Origin: Alphaproteobacteria bacterium
Lineage (GTDB): Bacteria > Pseudomonadota > Alphaproteobacteria > UBA7985 > JAUIBT01
Assembly: GCA_030432195.1 (NCBI GenBank)
Contig: JAUIHE010000010.1
Location: 1 to 37,140 of the forward strand
Direction of reading: 5' to 3'
DNA: 37,140 bases
In this document: piece by piece, positions 15,681-23,674 of the stretch
Layout: every line of letters begins with the position of its first letter
Numbering within the stretch: the first letter of the stretch is position 1
Notes under the pieces: generated by a model
Told to the model about the DNA's origin: nothing
Database searches by the model: none
What the model saw: only the letters and a program-made list of their open reading frames with translations
Made by a program: the position numbers and the translations under genes

Positions 15681-16712
15681 GTGGACATAATTTACAGCGA
15701 AAGCCATCGCTTGCGCGCGCCCAAATTCGAGTTGACCGGCGGCCTGCTTGTGCCACCCTTCGAATGCCCGGAGCGCCTGGATATTATCCTTGCCGAAGCC
15801 AAGGCCCGTGGGTTTGACGCCCCCATCGCCCCTGACGACCACGGGCTCGCGCCGATCCAGGCGGTGCATGATCGCGACTATTTGAACTTCCTGAAGACCT
15901 GTTGGGACGAATGGTCGGCGGAGGGCTTCAAGGGCGAGGCGATTGCCAATGTCTTTCCTTCGCGGCGCATGACACGCTTGGTGGTCCCTAGCGATATTGA
16001 GGGCAAGCTTGGCTATTACTGCTTGGCTAACGAGACCGCTATTTCGCCCGGTACATGGGAAGCGGCGGTGGGATCGGCGCAGGTCGCCCTCAGCGGAGCC
16101 GACCGCCTGTTGGCGGGGCAGCGTTCTGCGTTTGCTTTGTGCCGCCCGCCTGGCCACCACGCCGCGCAAGACATGTTCGGTGGCTATTGCTTTATCAACA
16201 ACGCGGCGGTTGCGGCCCAGCATCTGCGCGACCAGGGCGCCAAACGGGTCGCGATTTTGGATGTTGATTTTCACCATGGCAATGGCACGCAGGCCATTTT
16301 CTATGACCGCGCTGACGTGCTGGTGGTCAATATCCACGGCGACCCTGATCGCGCCTTCCCGCACTTTCTGGGTGGCGCCGACGAGCGCGGCGAGGGGGCA
16401 GGCGTTGGGGCGACACTCAACTATCCCTTGCCCGAGGGCTGCTCGTTTGAGCGGTGGTTTGAGGTGCTGGAGCTGGCGCTCGCAGAGATCGAAGGCTGGG
16501 GCGCCGACGCTTTGGTTGTCAGCCTTGGCGTCGATACCTATGAAGAAGATCCGATTTCGTTTTTCAAGCTTAAGAGTGCGGACTTTTCGACCTATGGGCA
16601 GCGGTTGGGACGCCAGGGGCTGCCGACGCTGTTCGTGATGGAAGGCGGGTACGCCGTCGAAGCTATCGGGGTCAACACCATCAATGTTTTGGAGGGCTTT
16701 GCTCAAGCCTAG
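15681..16712 (+). CDS. aphA: Acetylpolyamine amidohydrolase (class II HDAC family)
   Basis: This zinc enzyme removes the acetyl group from acetylputrescine, acetylspermidine and similar polyamines. The 343 residues match bacterial APAH from end to end: IIYSESHRLR at the start, VPPFECPER, GYYCLANETAISPGTW, CRPPGHHA (tandem His), MFGGYCFINNAA, DVDFHHGNGTQ (zinc Asp and His), SLGVDTYEEDPISFFKL (third zinc ligand) and MEGGYAVEAIG (catalytic Tyr). I chose GTG at 15681 because the protein then begins exactly as the family does, with AAGGC 8-12 nt upstream; an upstream in-frame ATG adds unrelated residues. It heads a four-gene run with an amidotransferase, a threonine aldolase and a cupin. Confidence 0.93.
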   Translation: MDIIYSESHRLRAPKFELTGGLLVPPFECPERLDIILAEAKARGFDAPIAPDDHGLAPIQAVHDRDYLNFLKTCWDEWSAEGFKGEAIANVFPSRRMTRLVVPSDIEGKLGYYCLANETAISPGTWEAAVGSAQVALSGADRLLAGQRSAFALCRPPGHHAAQDMFGGYCFINNAAVAAQHLRDQGAKRVAILDVDFHHGNGTQAIFYDRADVLVVNIHGDPDRAFPHFLGGADERGEGAGVGATLNYPLPEGCSFERWFEVLELALAEIEGWGADALVVSLGVDTYEEDPISFFKLKSADFSTYGQRLGRQGLPTLFVMEGGYAVEAIGVNTINVLEGFAQA

Positions 16713-16748
16713 GACGAGTCCGGGCCAAGCAATGCCAAGGAGGCGTCA

Positions 16749-17489
16749 TTGGAAAGTTCTAGGGCCGTATTGCTGCGCCACACAGACGATATCTGCGATG
16801 ATCGCGTGCAGCGCTTTTTTGAGGCGCGCGGCGCGCAGATTGAAACCTACTGCGCCTTCAAGGGTGAGGCCTTGCCAGAGATCGACAGCACGATTGCGGC
16901 CGCGGTCGTATTCGGCGGGCCGTTCTGTGTGGATCAACCCGAAGTGCACCCCTTTCTGGCCGATGAAAATCGCTTCATTGAGGCTTGTCTGAAGGCGAAC
17001 ATTCCCTTTTTGGGTATTTGCCAAGGCGCTCAGCAGTTGGCGCAGGTCTTGGGCGCCTACGCAGGCGCGCCGAATGCGCAAGTTCCAGCGCGCGGCCATG
17101 AATTTGGCTATTACGAATTGAGCCCAACACCGGCGGGTGTTGACCTGTTCCCCCAAGGCCTGGTCGTCCCGCAAGCGCATTATCACACGTTCGCAATTCC
17201 AGCTGGTGCCGACCACTTGGCGGGCAGCCAACGCTTTGCCAACCAGGCTTTTCGCTATGGCCGGGCCTATGCCTTTCAGTTTCACGCAGAGGTGACCAAG
17301 GCAGGCTTCAAGCGCTGGCAAGACCGGCTAGGCCCGATCCACTACGGCCAAGAAGGGGCGCAGACGAGGGCCCAGCAAGACCCGCTGATGCAACAGCATG
17401 ACGCGACCATTGACGCTTGGTTCTCAGGCTTTATGGATCGGCATTTCGGCCCAGAACTTGAGAATCTCGCGCAGGAGCAGCCCTCATGA
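16749..17489 (+). CDS. Class I glutamine amidotransferase
   Basis: The 246 residues form a free-standing triad amidotransferase domain: GICQG with nucleophile Cys91, FQFHAE with His179 and Glu181, and an oxyanion region FGGP (55-58). It resembles the GMP-synthase-like group (COG0518) that releases ammonia from glutamine or cleaves gamma-glutamyl bonds. The acceptor is not evident. The start is TTG at 16749, chosen because a strong AAGGAGG lies 5 nt before it. Its stop overlaps the next ATG by 4 bp. Following APAH, one possibility is polyamine or gamma-glutamylamine metabolism, as in PuuD, but PuuD similarity is not clear; this is inference from position. Confidence 0.8.
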   Translation: MESSRAVLLRHTDDICDDRVQRFFEARGAQIETYCAFKGEALPEIDSTIAAAVVFGGPFCVDQPEVHPFLADENRFIEACLKANIPFLGICQGAQQLAQVLGAYAGAPNAQVPARGHEFGYYELSPTPAGVDLFPQGLVVPQAHYHTFAIPAGADHLAGSQRFANQAFRYGRAYAFQFHAEVTKAGFKRWQDRLGPIHYGQEGAQTRAQQDPLMQQHDATIDAWFSGFMDRHFGPELENLAQEQPS

Positions 17490-18553
17490 ACCTCTATTCT
17501 GCGATGACCGCCAGCCGGGGGCAAACCGGGGCTGAACTCGATTTTCGCTCCGATACCGTTACACGACCCTGCTCTGGCATGCGCGCGGCCATGGCAGGGG
17601 CGGCGGTGGGGGATGACGTTTTCGGCGATGATCCCACAGCGCTCAAGCTAGAGGCCGAGATGGCGCGTCTGTTGGGCAAACAGGCCGCCGTTTTCTTACC
17701 TTCAGGCTCCCAGGCCAATCTTTGTGCTGCGCTATCACACTGCGGGCGCGGCGAAGAAATAATCGTCGGGCGTGGCTACCGTCTTTACGCCGACGAAGCA
17801 AAAGGGGCCTCGGTGCTGGGCGGCATCGGCTTTGAAGCCTTGCCGATAGACGAGGGCGGGGCGTTGGACCCAGAAGCGATCGAAGCCGCCGTGCAGCCCG
17901 ATGACCCGCATCAAGCCATATCGCGCCTTTTGGCGCTCGAGAACACGGTGTCAGGGCGCGCCATTCCTTTGCCGCGCCTGCAAGACTGCGCACGTGCGGC
18001 CAGCAGGCATGGGCTCAGCGTGCATTTGGACGGCGCCCGGCTGTTCAACGCGGCCGCCGCGCTGGGCTGCTCGGTCGGCGACCTGGCGGCGGTCGCGGAC
18101 AGCGTGACCGTGTGCTTGTCGAAGGGGCTCGGCGCGCCGATGGGCTCAGTGTTGGCGGGGGATGCCAGGACAATGGCGCGGGCGCGAAGAAACCGGAAGC
18201 TGCTGGGCGGCGGCATGCGCCAAATTGGGATCGTTGCGGCCGCAGGGCTCTATGCCTTGGCGCATAATGTTGACCGTCTGCCCGACGATCACAGGAAAGC
18301 AGAACGCTTGGCACACATGCTGGCCGTCCTGCCGCAGGGCACGTGTGGTTGGAAGGTCAGCCAAGCAACCAATATGGTCTTTGTAACACCGCCAAGCGGT
18401 CAGCATGCGAGGTTGGCCGCCCATTTGGCAGAACGTGGGATCTTGGCGGGCGGTTCTCCCAGCCTGCGGTTGGTCATGCACAAAGACATCGATGAGGCCG
18501 CTGTTTCGACCCTCGGCCAGGCCTTGCTGGACTTCGCCCAAACACTCGCCTAG
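17486..18553 (+). CDS. ltaE: Low-specificity L-threonine aldolase, PLP-stacking His replaced
   Basis: LtaE is a fold-type I PLP enzyme cleaving L-threonine and related beta-hydroxy amino acids to glycine and an aldehyde. The 355 residues align closely with E. coli LtaE: FRSDTVTRP, VGDDVFGDDP, LPSGSQANL, LLALENT, HLDGARLFNA, LSKGLGAPMGS (PLP Lys213) and GGGMRQIGI. One difference stands out. Where E. coli has GQAAHNYLFEAGG, this protein reads GRGYRLYADEAKG, so the His that stacks on the PLP ring is Arg99. Codons were checked. Start ATG overlaps the amidotransferase stop (ATGA), so the two are translationally coupled. Activity may be altered or aimed at another substrate. Confidence 0.9.
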   Translation: MNLYSAMTASRGQTGAELDFRSDTVTRPCSGMRAAMAGAAVGDDVFGDDPTALKLEAEMARLLGKQAAVFLPSGSQANLCAALSHCGRGEEIIVGRGYRLYADEAKGASVLGGIGFEALPIDEGGALDPEAIEAAVQPDDPHQAISRLLALENTVSGRAIPLPRLQDCARAASRHGLSVHLDGARLFNAAAALGCSVGDLAAVADSVTVCLSKGLGAPMGSVLAGDARTMARARRNRKLLGGGMRQIGIVAAAGLYALAHNVDRLPDDHRKAERLAHMLAVLPQGTCGWKVSQATNMVFVTPPSGQHARLAAHLAERGILAGGSPSLRLVMHKDIDEAAVSTLGQALLDFAQTLA

Positions 18554-18561
18554 GAGGCTCT

Positions 18562-19269
18562 ATGTTGCTTCGCGCTGATTTCTCAAAGCCTGAGCAGGTT
18601 GACTTTGACCCCAGCGCCTTTGTTGCCTCGCCGTCCGGCGGCGTTGCGCGCTTCATGCTGGATCGCGTGGGCGAGGAGGTCGCGCGGGCTACCTCGATTG
18701 TCCGCTTTGAGGCGGGCGCGGAATTTAGTCCGCACACCCATGACGGCGGTGAAGAGTTCGTCGTTCTGGACGGGGTGTTTTCGGATGCTTACGGCGATTT
18801 TCCCGCAGGCTCCTATGTGCGCAATCCGATAGGTTCTCACCATCGTCCCGGGAGCAAGGGCGGCTGTACCATTTTTGTGAAGCTATGGCAGATGAGCGCG
18901 GCGGAGAAGCTCGCGACGCGCCTTGATGCTCAGCAGGTGGCCGCCCGTGCCGCGGCTGGTGGGGGCTTGGGCGGGGTCTTGTATGACGATACCAACGAAA
19001 AGGTGTCGTTGGCTCACGTTGAGGCTGGTACCCCTTTGACCTTGGCATGGCCGCAGGGGGGCGAAGTCCTTATTTTGGAGGGCGCTGTCATAGTCCAGGC
19101 TCAAGAACAGCGCTTTCAGCTCGCGCATTGGAGCTGGCTGCGGCTGCCGCCCTCGGCTCCGGACCGCGCGACCGTGACGCTGAGCGCCATGGTGTCGACG
19201 CGGGTGTGGCTGAAACAGCTCAAGGCGGATCGCTCGCACGAGGCTTGGGCGCAGCGCGCGGCCTCGTGA
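18562..19269 (+). CDS. ChrR-type double-cupin protein
   Basis: The 235 residues hold two cupin barrels. The first (about 40-115) is of the ChrR C-terminal type: FSPHTHDGGEEFVVLDGVFSD, then PAGSYVRNPIGSHH and GCTIFVKLWQM, with metal-binding His and Glu. The second (about 135-200) is weaker. It lacks the N-terminal zinc anti-sigma domain of ChrR, so it is not an anti-sigma factor by itself. The role may be enzymatic (cysteine dioxygenase-like or isomerase) or binding. GGAGG lies just before ATG, 8 bp after the aldolase stop, the fourth gene of the run starting with aphA. It converges on the YCII gene. Confidence 0.8.
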   Translation: MLLRADFSKPEQVDFDPSAFVASPSGGVARFMLDRVGEEVARATSIVRFEAGAEFSPHTHDGGEEFVVLDGVFSDAYGDFPAGSYVRNPIGSHHRPGSKGGCTIFVKLWQMSAAEKLATRLDAQQVAARAAAGGGLGGVLYDDTNEKVSLAHVEAGTPLTLAWPQGGEVLILEGAVIVQAQEQRFQLAHWSWLRLPPSAPDRATVTLSAMVSTRVWLKQLKADRSHEAWAQRAAS

Positions 19270-19311
19270 TGGTCGCCTTGGGCGACAGGCGGCGGCCGGG
19301 TGAAACCCGCT

Positions 19312-19635
19312 CTAGCCGCCGGACGGCATGTTGAACAGCTCGGCGACTTCAATGCTGCCGATCTGCAAGAAGGGGCAGGCCTTGGCGACTGCAAAGGCGG
19401 CGTCAAGGGACTCTGCGCTAATGATGGTAAAACCCATCATCGCTGCTGGGCCGTCAACCCGTTCGACCTCACCGCCTTGGCGGACAAAGTGCGACGGCCC
19501 CATTGGGCGACCCGGATTGATGACGGCATCGCCGAGACTTTGCAGCCAGGCGCCCCAAGCCTTGCGCTGTTCAGCGCCTTGTTCCGGTGTGTCGAACTGG
19601 CGCTCTTCGTGATAGGCCAAGATGAATTCGGGCAT
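19312..19635 (-). CDS. YCII/DGPF-domain protein
   Basis: The 107 residues have the YCII-related (DGPF) alpha-beta barrel pattern: MPEFILAYH, a middle GRPMGPSHFV and MGFTIISAESLDAAFAVAKACPFL near the end, followed by IEVAEL. Function in this family is mostly unknown; some members sit near sigma factors. The start ATG 19635 has GAAGGAG upstream. The upstream extension in the same frame is Arg/Pro-rich and not family-like. A 9-bp perfect inverted repeat lies about 95 bp upstream (19731-19756). Confidence 0.8.
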   Translation of the reverse strand: MPEFILAYHEERQFDTPEQGAEQRKAWGAWLQSLGDAVINPGRPMGPSHFVRQGGEVERVDGPAAMMGFTIISAESLDAAFAVAKACPFLQIGSIEVAELFNMPSGG

Positions 19636-19730
19636 AACAGGGCTCCTTCTTGCAGGGCGAGTGGGCGCCCGATCGCTGGACCGGGAGCCGGGTTTGAGGT
19701 CGGTTGGCCTTGGCACGCTGGACCCAAGGT

Positions 19731-19756
19731 GATCTAAATGTTGGGTGATTTAGATC
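19731..19756. promoter_or_regulatory. Perfect 9-bp inverted repeat between gst and the YCII gene
   Basis: GATCTAAAT (19731-19739), an 8-nt spacer and ATTTAGATC (19748-19756) form a perfect AT-rich dyad. It lacks a T-tract and a GC stem, so an operator for the YCII gene is more likely than a terminator of gst. Confidence 0.45.
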
Positions 19757-19785
19757 TTTAGGGAACCAAATCCTAGGCGTTGGTG

Positions 19786-20391
19786 CTAGGCATTTTGTGG
19801 TCGGGTGTTGGCGACCGAGGGGCGATCGGCGTGCATATCATACCAAGCCGCCAGCGACGGCCGACCTTCCCGCCACGGCTCGTGGCCAAAGCGAAAATCC
19901 AAATAGTCCAACGCACAGATCCAGGCGATATCGTCGATAAAAAATTTATCTGACAGCCAGCCCGGATTGGCCTCCATCAGGTCCAAAATCGCGGTCACGC
20001 GGCGCTTGAACTTGGCTTCTTCGGCTGGTGACGGGTCTTGGTCGGCCTTGCGCACATTGCGCATGCGATCGACCGCAGCGTCCATCAGCGCATCGGCCAA
20101 GGCTTCGTTTTCAAGGACGCGAAACTTGGCGTGCTCGTTGGCCGGAAACAGGGCTTTTGCGTTGCTCTGGCTGTCCAGAAAACGGCAAATTGTCTGCGAG
20201 GAGGTGAAGACGCGGCCGTCGTTGGCCACCAGCGCGGGCAGCTTTCCGACCGGAGACACCTTGAACAGCTCGTTATCTGGGTCGTTGTAGTCGCCGTGGA
20301 CGACTTCGATTTGGTCCCACAACTCCAGCTCGTACGCCGCTATGACGGCCTTCCGAACAAAGGGCGAGGCAGGCGAATGTAGTAATTTCAT
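19786..20391 (-). CDS. Glutathione S-transferase family protein
   Basis: The 201 residues carry the thioredoxin-fold N-domain starting MKLLHSPASPFVRKA with the Ser-Pro-Phe-Val-Arg segment at the active site. The cis-Pro (VGKLPAL) and the ESS-type glutathione loop (here TSSQTICRFLD) follow. The helical C-domain runs from about residue 85. It likely conjugates glutathione or reduces small electrophiles; the substrate is unknown. It lies 56 bp downstream of gloB on the same strand, so the two may form a glutathione detoxification pair. The ATG has only a weak GAGCT. Confidence 0.9.
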   Translation of the reverse strand: MKLLHSPASPFVRKAVIAAYELELWDQIEVVHGDYNDPDNELFKVSPVGKLPALVANDGRVFTSSQTICRFLDSQSNAKALFPANEHAKFRVLENEALADALMDAAVDRMRNVRKADQDPSPAEEAKFKRRVTAILDLMEANPGWLSDKFFIDDIAWICALDYLDFRFGHEPWREGRPSLAAWYDMHADRPSVANTRPQNA

Positions 20392-20427
20392 GATAGGTAA
20401 GCTCTTGAAATTTTTGTTGTTGGTAGC

Positions 20428-20439
20428 GCCAACGTTGGC
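20428..20439. repeat. 12-bp palindrome between gloB and gst
   Basis: GCCAACGTTGGC is perfectly self-complementary. The surroundings also repeat GTTGGTAGCG, a 10-mer shared with the triple repeat at 13861-13917. No T-run follows on either strand. Confidence 0.5.
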
Positions 20440-20447
20440 AGCGTTGG

Positions 20448-21209
20448 TTAGAAACGGTCTTTTCTCGCGCGCACCTCAGCAAACACCTCGGCTGCGCTCT
20501 TGCCAGACAGGCCGAGCGCCTCTTGGAAAGCTGGATCATCGCAGCGCAGGAAAGGATTGAAGCGCTTTTCATCCCCCAGCAGGGACGGCACCGTCGGCGC
20601 GCCTTGATCGCGACGCTCTTGCAGTCCGTCAATGTGGGCTTGCAACGCGCTGTCGTCGGGCGTCAGCGACAAAGCAAAGCGGGCGTTGGCCATGGTGTAT
20701 TCGTGGCCGCAGAATACCAGTGTTTCGTCGGACAAGGCGCGCAGTTTCAACAAGCTGTTCCACATCATGGGGGCGTCGCCTTCGAAAACACGGCCACATC
20801 CCAGCACGAACAGGCAGTCGGCGCTAAACAAGCCTTGGTGGCCTTCGGTGTAGTAGGCGATGTGGTCCAAGGTATGCCCCGGCGTTTCGATCACGGTCAA
20901 TTCCGCTCCCAAGCAATCCACACGATCGCCCTCGCTCACGGCACGATCGAGCGGCAGTTTGCCGGCACTGGCTTTGGGGCCGACAACCTCAGCGCCATGG
21001 GTCGCTTTCAGCGCGGCGACGCCGCCCACGTGATCGCCGTGGTGATGAGTTATCAGGATTTGGCGCAGCGGTTTGTCGAGTGTCTTGATCGCAGCGGCTA
21101 CCGGCGCTGCCTCGCCCGGATCCACCACGGCCAGTCCGTCGTCGCTCTCGATTAAGTAGGCGTAGTTGTCACTGGCGAAGGGCACCAAGTTAACCATCCA
21201 ATCAGCCAT
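20448..21209 (-). CDS. gloB: Hydroxyacylglutathione hydrolase (glyoxalase II)
   Basis: Glyoxalase II hydrolyses S-D-lactoylglutathione to lactate and glutathione, the second step of methylglyoxal removal. The 253 residues show the metallo-beta-lactamase motif THHHGDHVGG (about 54-63), further metal ligands in GHTLDH and SADCLFVLGCGR, and the GHEYT block. The C-terminal helical domain with FNPFLRC completes the family length. It is divergent from a methyltransferase gene (start 21291), an arrangement I recall from other alphaproteobacteria. Gst lies downstream. Confidence 0.95.
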   Translation of the reverse strand: MADWMVNLVPFASDNYAYLIESDDGLAVVDPGEAAPVAAAIKTLDKPLRQILITHHHGDHVGGVAALKATHGAEVVGPKASAGKLPLDRAVSEGDRVDCLGAELTVIETPGHTLDHIAYYTEGHQGLFSADCLFVLGCGRVFEGDAPMMWNSLLKLRALSDETLVFCGHEYTMANARFALSLTPDDSALQAHIDGLQERRDQGAPTVPSLLGDEKRFNPFLRCDDPAFQEALGLSGKSAAEVFAEVRARKDRF

Positions 21210-21290
21210 AGCTTGCAGCCTCGTCTAAAATGCTTAAGTGTGAGGCAGGCTAGCCCGAAACCCAACAATAGGAAAGGGGTGCAATCGCCC

Positions 21291-22130
21291 ATGTGGTTAG
21301 ATGCCCGCAGCTTGGAAGCTTTTTATGCGACGCCTTGGGGAGCCCTGGTGGGAAGCAGCCTGGCGGGCTATGTGGAGCGCCTTTGGGGCTCGTTGGAGCA
21401 TCAACACCTGTTGGCGGTTGGCTATCCCTTCCCGGTGCTTGATCGACTGGCGCCCGCCCCCGAGCAATGCTTCGTCGGTTTGCCTCAGCGCATGGGGGCC
21501 GTAGACTGGCCGCAAGAGCCCTTGCACCCGGCGCTTGAACCGCGCCGCCACCGCTGTAACCGCACGCTAATGCTGAAGGGCGGGGCCTTGCCCTTTCGCG
21601 ATGGCAGCTTGGATAAAGTCCTGCTGTTGCATCAAATGGAGTTCTCCAACGACATCCCAGCGCTGACTTCAGAGCTGTACCGCGTGCTGCACGACCAAGG
21701 CGAAGTCTTGATGATCGTGCCCAACCGCGCGGGGTTGTGGAGCCGCTCCGAGCGTTCACCCTTCGGCTATGGTCAGCCCTTTACGCCGGGGCAGATCAAT
21801 GGGCAGTTGAAGGGCGCGGGCTTTGAGACCTGTATGCTGCACGGCGGCCTGTACTATCCACCGCGCGCGAGCCGACTGGTGCGTCGCCATGCCAAGCGTT
21901 GGGACCAACTGGGCGGATGGTGGGCCAAGCTGGTGGCGGGCGTGCTGATCGTCCAAGCGCGAAAAGCCAAAGCGCGCCGCCCGCGCAAAGTTGAACACCA
22001 AGACGCGCTGCGTCGCATTCGCGGCCTGTTGGCTGACGTGCCGTTGCGCCCTGAAGGGCTGTCGCCCGAGCCCAGTACTTTGGGCCATATCGACAAGACC
22101 CCGCACCAATCTGGGCAGAGCAAGGACTAG
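21291..22130 (+). CDS. Class I SAM-dependent methyltransferase-like protein
   Basis: The 279 residues have a Methyltransf_11-like core: LPFRDGSLDKVLLLHQMEF (motif II region), ELYRVLHDQGEVLMIVPNR (motif III region). Motif I is poor (GYPFPVLDRL), with no clear GxGxG, so SAM binding may be weak or atypical. The C-terminus is basic (KAKARRPRK). ATG 21291 has GGAAAGGGG upstream; an upstream in-frame start at 21213 is less likely. It is divergent from gloB with 81 bp between. Substrate unknown. Confidence 0.75.
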   Translation: MWLDARSLEAFYATPWGALVGSSLAGYVERLWGSLEHQHLLAVGYPFPVLDRLAPAPEQCFVGLPQRMGAVDWPQEPLHPALEPRRHRCNRTLMLKGGALPFRDGSLDKVLLLHQMEFSNDIPALTSELYRVLHDQGEVLMIVPNRAGLWSRSERSPFGYGQPFTPGQINGQLKGAGFETCMLHGGLYYPPRASRLVRRHAKRWDQLGGWWAKLVAGVLIVQARKAKARRPRKVEHQDALRRIRGLLADVPLRPEGLSPEPSTLGHIDKTPHQSGQSKD

Positions 22131-22337
22131 ACGGCCAGCAGGCTGGTGCATTAAGCGGCGCGCGACGCCTCAGCAAAGCCTAGATCAACACCCAGTGGGA
22201 CCAGCGCCCAGTTGGATCAAAGGTGTAAGGCGCTTTGACACATCCAAAGCCGGACGCATGACGGCTAGGCTGCGCGATCTTGCGGGCGATGGACCCACAG
22301 GCTTTGTTGGCCCTCTTTGATTTTTGGGAGATTTGCG

Positions 22338-22823
22338 GTGAGCACATCCAAACAAGCACCCTACCATGAAGGCCACACGCCGCGTCATTTAAAGGCGCGA
22401 TTTTGGGCTGGCGGCTTGTTCGCGGCGCTCTATGGAGCGGCCGTTACGGCGGCGATTTGGGCGGGCACCTCTATGCTGGCGATCGAGACCGAAGAACGCC
22501 GCGCCCAGTTTTCAGGCCAGGATTATCCGACGGCTGATATGGTCTATTGGCCTATGTTTTACATGCTGTGGCTCAGCCTGCCGTTGGTGTGGATTTGGTG
22601 GTCGTGGCGGCCGGCACGCTATTCCGGCGGCGGCTTGAAGCGCAGCTTGGCCTTGGCCGCGGTTGCGCTTGGCGTTACAGCGCTTCTTGCCTCCATATTG
22701 ACCCTGTTTGCGGCAGCGATTTTGATGCCCTTTATGGGGCTAATCCTGTGGCCGATGGTGACCTTGGTCGCGGCTCTAACGCTTAGATTGAGCGACGCCT
22801 TCTGGGGTTCGACCCATCCCTAG
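22338..22823 (+). CDS. Small multi-span membrane protein of unknown function
   Basis: The 161 residues contain about four membrane spans (roughly 22-45, 68-88, 100-125, 128-150), with a Trp-rich second span (YMLWLSLPLVWIWWSW) and a hydrophilic loop between spans one and two. I recognise no family. I chose GTG at 22338 because GGGAG lies 8-9 nt upstream; an in-frame TTG at 22317 is an alternative. It stands alone, with 207 bp of unremarkable DNA on its left. Confidence 0.65.
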   Translation: MSTSKQAPYHEGHTPRHLKARFWAGGLFAALYGAAVTAAIWAGTSMLAIETEERRAQFSGQDYPTADMVYWPMFYMLWLSLPLVWIWWSWRPARYSGGGLKRSLALAAVALGVTALLASILTLFAAAILMPFMGLILWPMVTLVAALTLRLSDAFWGSTHP

Positions 22824-22974
22824 GCATTTTGGCAAGGCGTCATACAAAGGGCCGCTTGCAGCCTTAGGGACGGATAGGGGGGCCTGGAAGCTGATCCTGG
22901 CCGAATCTTTCAAACTGTTCAGCCCATGTAGGGTAGGCTGAGTGCCGGGCAGGCTGCCCCGCTTGCTGGTTGGC

Positions 22975-23133
22975 CTATTCGTGGCCAGCGTCATCGCTTT
23001 CGCTGCCTGGGATGGGGAACAGGCGACTATCTTGCGGGTCGCGCCCTTCTGGCAGCAGCTGGGCCACGAGCCAAAACAGCCCGAAGATGCCCGCGAAAAT
23101 CGCGATGATGATCCATAGCGTAGCGCTGAACAT
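22975..23133 (-). CDS. 52-residue single-span membrane protein
   Basis: A short frame on the minus strand, ATG at 23131-23133 and TAG at 22975-22977, encodes 52 residues. Residues 5-28 (TLWIIIAIFAGIFGLFWLVAQLL region) form one membrane span. The rest (PEGRDPQDSRLF..ESDDAGHE) is hydrophilic and acidic. GGATAAG lies 6-10 nt upstream and AT-rich TATTATAAAT about 20 bp further. I know no homologue. The clean span-plus-tail layout and the absence of any competing gene on either strand support a real gene. Confidence 0.55.
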   Translation of the reverse strand: MFSATLWIIIAIFAGIFGLFWLVAQLLPEGRDPQDSRLFPIPGSESDDAGHE

Positions 23134-23323
23134 GATCTTATCCGATTTATAATACTAACCCTTTATGTGGGAAGTTTAGGGCTGAAATTCACTAGTCGCA
23201 GGCAAAAAATCTCACGAAAATGCGAAGTAACGTGGTCGTTTGGTTGCTTGGCATCGCGTGTTCTAGGGGGCATATTCCCCTTGCAACTGCGCCAAGAGTG
23301 GTTGCCGTTGAAAGGTCCTCCCC

Positions 23324-23674
23324 ATGCTTTGTTACGCCCGATCATTGACCCTAGTTGCCTTTGCCGTTGGCTTTGCGGCCGTACTGTCCAAACAGGCCAT
23401 GTCCGGCAGCGGTACGAAAGCAGGAGGCACAAACGCGGCCGTGTCGGGCAACATGCCGAGCATGCAGTCTGAGGGGCAGGCCCCAGGTCCAAGCCCAGGT
23501 CTAAGCCCGGGTCTAAGCCCAGGTCTAAGCGATGCACAGCGTCAGCTTTGCCAAACGGCGTTTTCGAACGGCAGCGGTACCAAGTTCAGCGATCAAGCCG
23601 CCTTCGATGCTGCTTGTATGGCACTGTTTCCTCAGTCCTTTGACGGCCAGTCAGATCAGCAAAACGAGAGCTAG
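23324..23674 (+). CDS. Secreted protein with PGLS tandem repeats, function unknown
   Basis: The 116 residues begin with a signal-peptide-like segment (1-26, SLTLVAFAVGFAAVLSKQAMS). A Gly/Ser/Met-rich linker and four tandem PGxS units (about 54-69) follow, then a short C-terminal region with two Cys (LCQTAF and DAACMALF) that might form a disulphide. ATG follows AAAGGTC. No family recognised. The repeat DNA (23483-23530) is 12 bp, so the frame is kept when the copy number changes. Confidence 0.6.
   Translation: MLCYARSLTLVAFAVGFAAVLSKQAMSGSGTKAGGTNAAVSGNMPSMQSEGQAPGPSPGLSPGLSPGLSDAQRQLCQTAFSNGSGTKFSDQAAFDAACMALFPQSFDGQSDQQNES
23483..23530. repeat. Four 12-bp tandem repeats coding PGxS units
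   Basis: Units CCAGGTCCAAGC, CCAGGTCTAAGC, CCGGGTCTAAGC and CCAGGTCTAAGC lie at 23483-23494, 23495-23506, 23507-23518 and 23519-23530, each encoding four residues of the secreted protein. Confidence 0.9.

Noticed and set aside
15579-16706. 375-codon open frame antisense to the acetylpolyamine deacetylase gene
   Set aside because: The sense frame matches APAH along its whole length; the antisense frame has no family features.
21353-21372. SRP RNA-like GGAAGCAGCC string
   Set aside because: It falls inside the methyltransferase coding sequence and the surrounding bases do not form the SRP hairpin.
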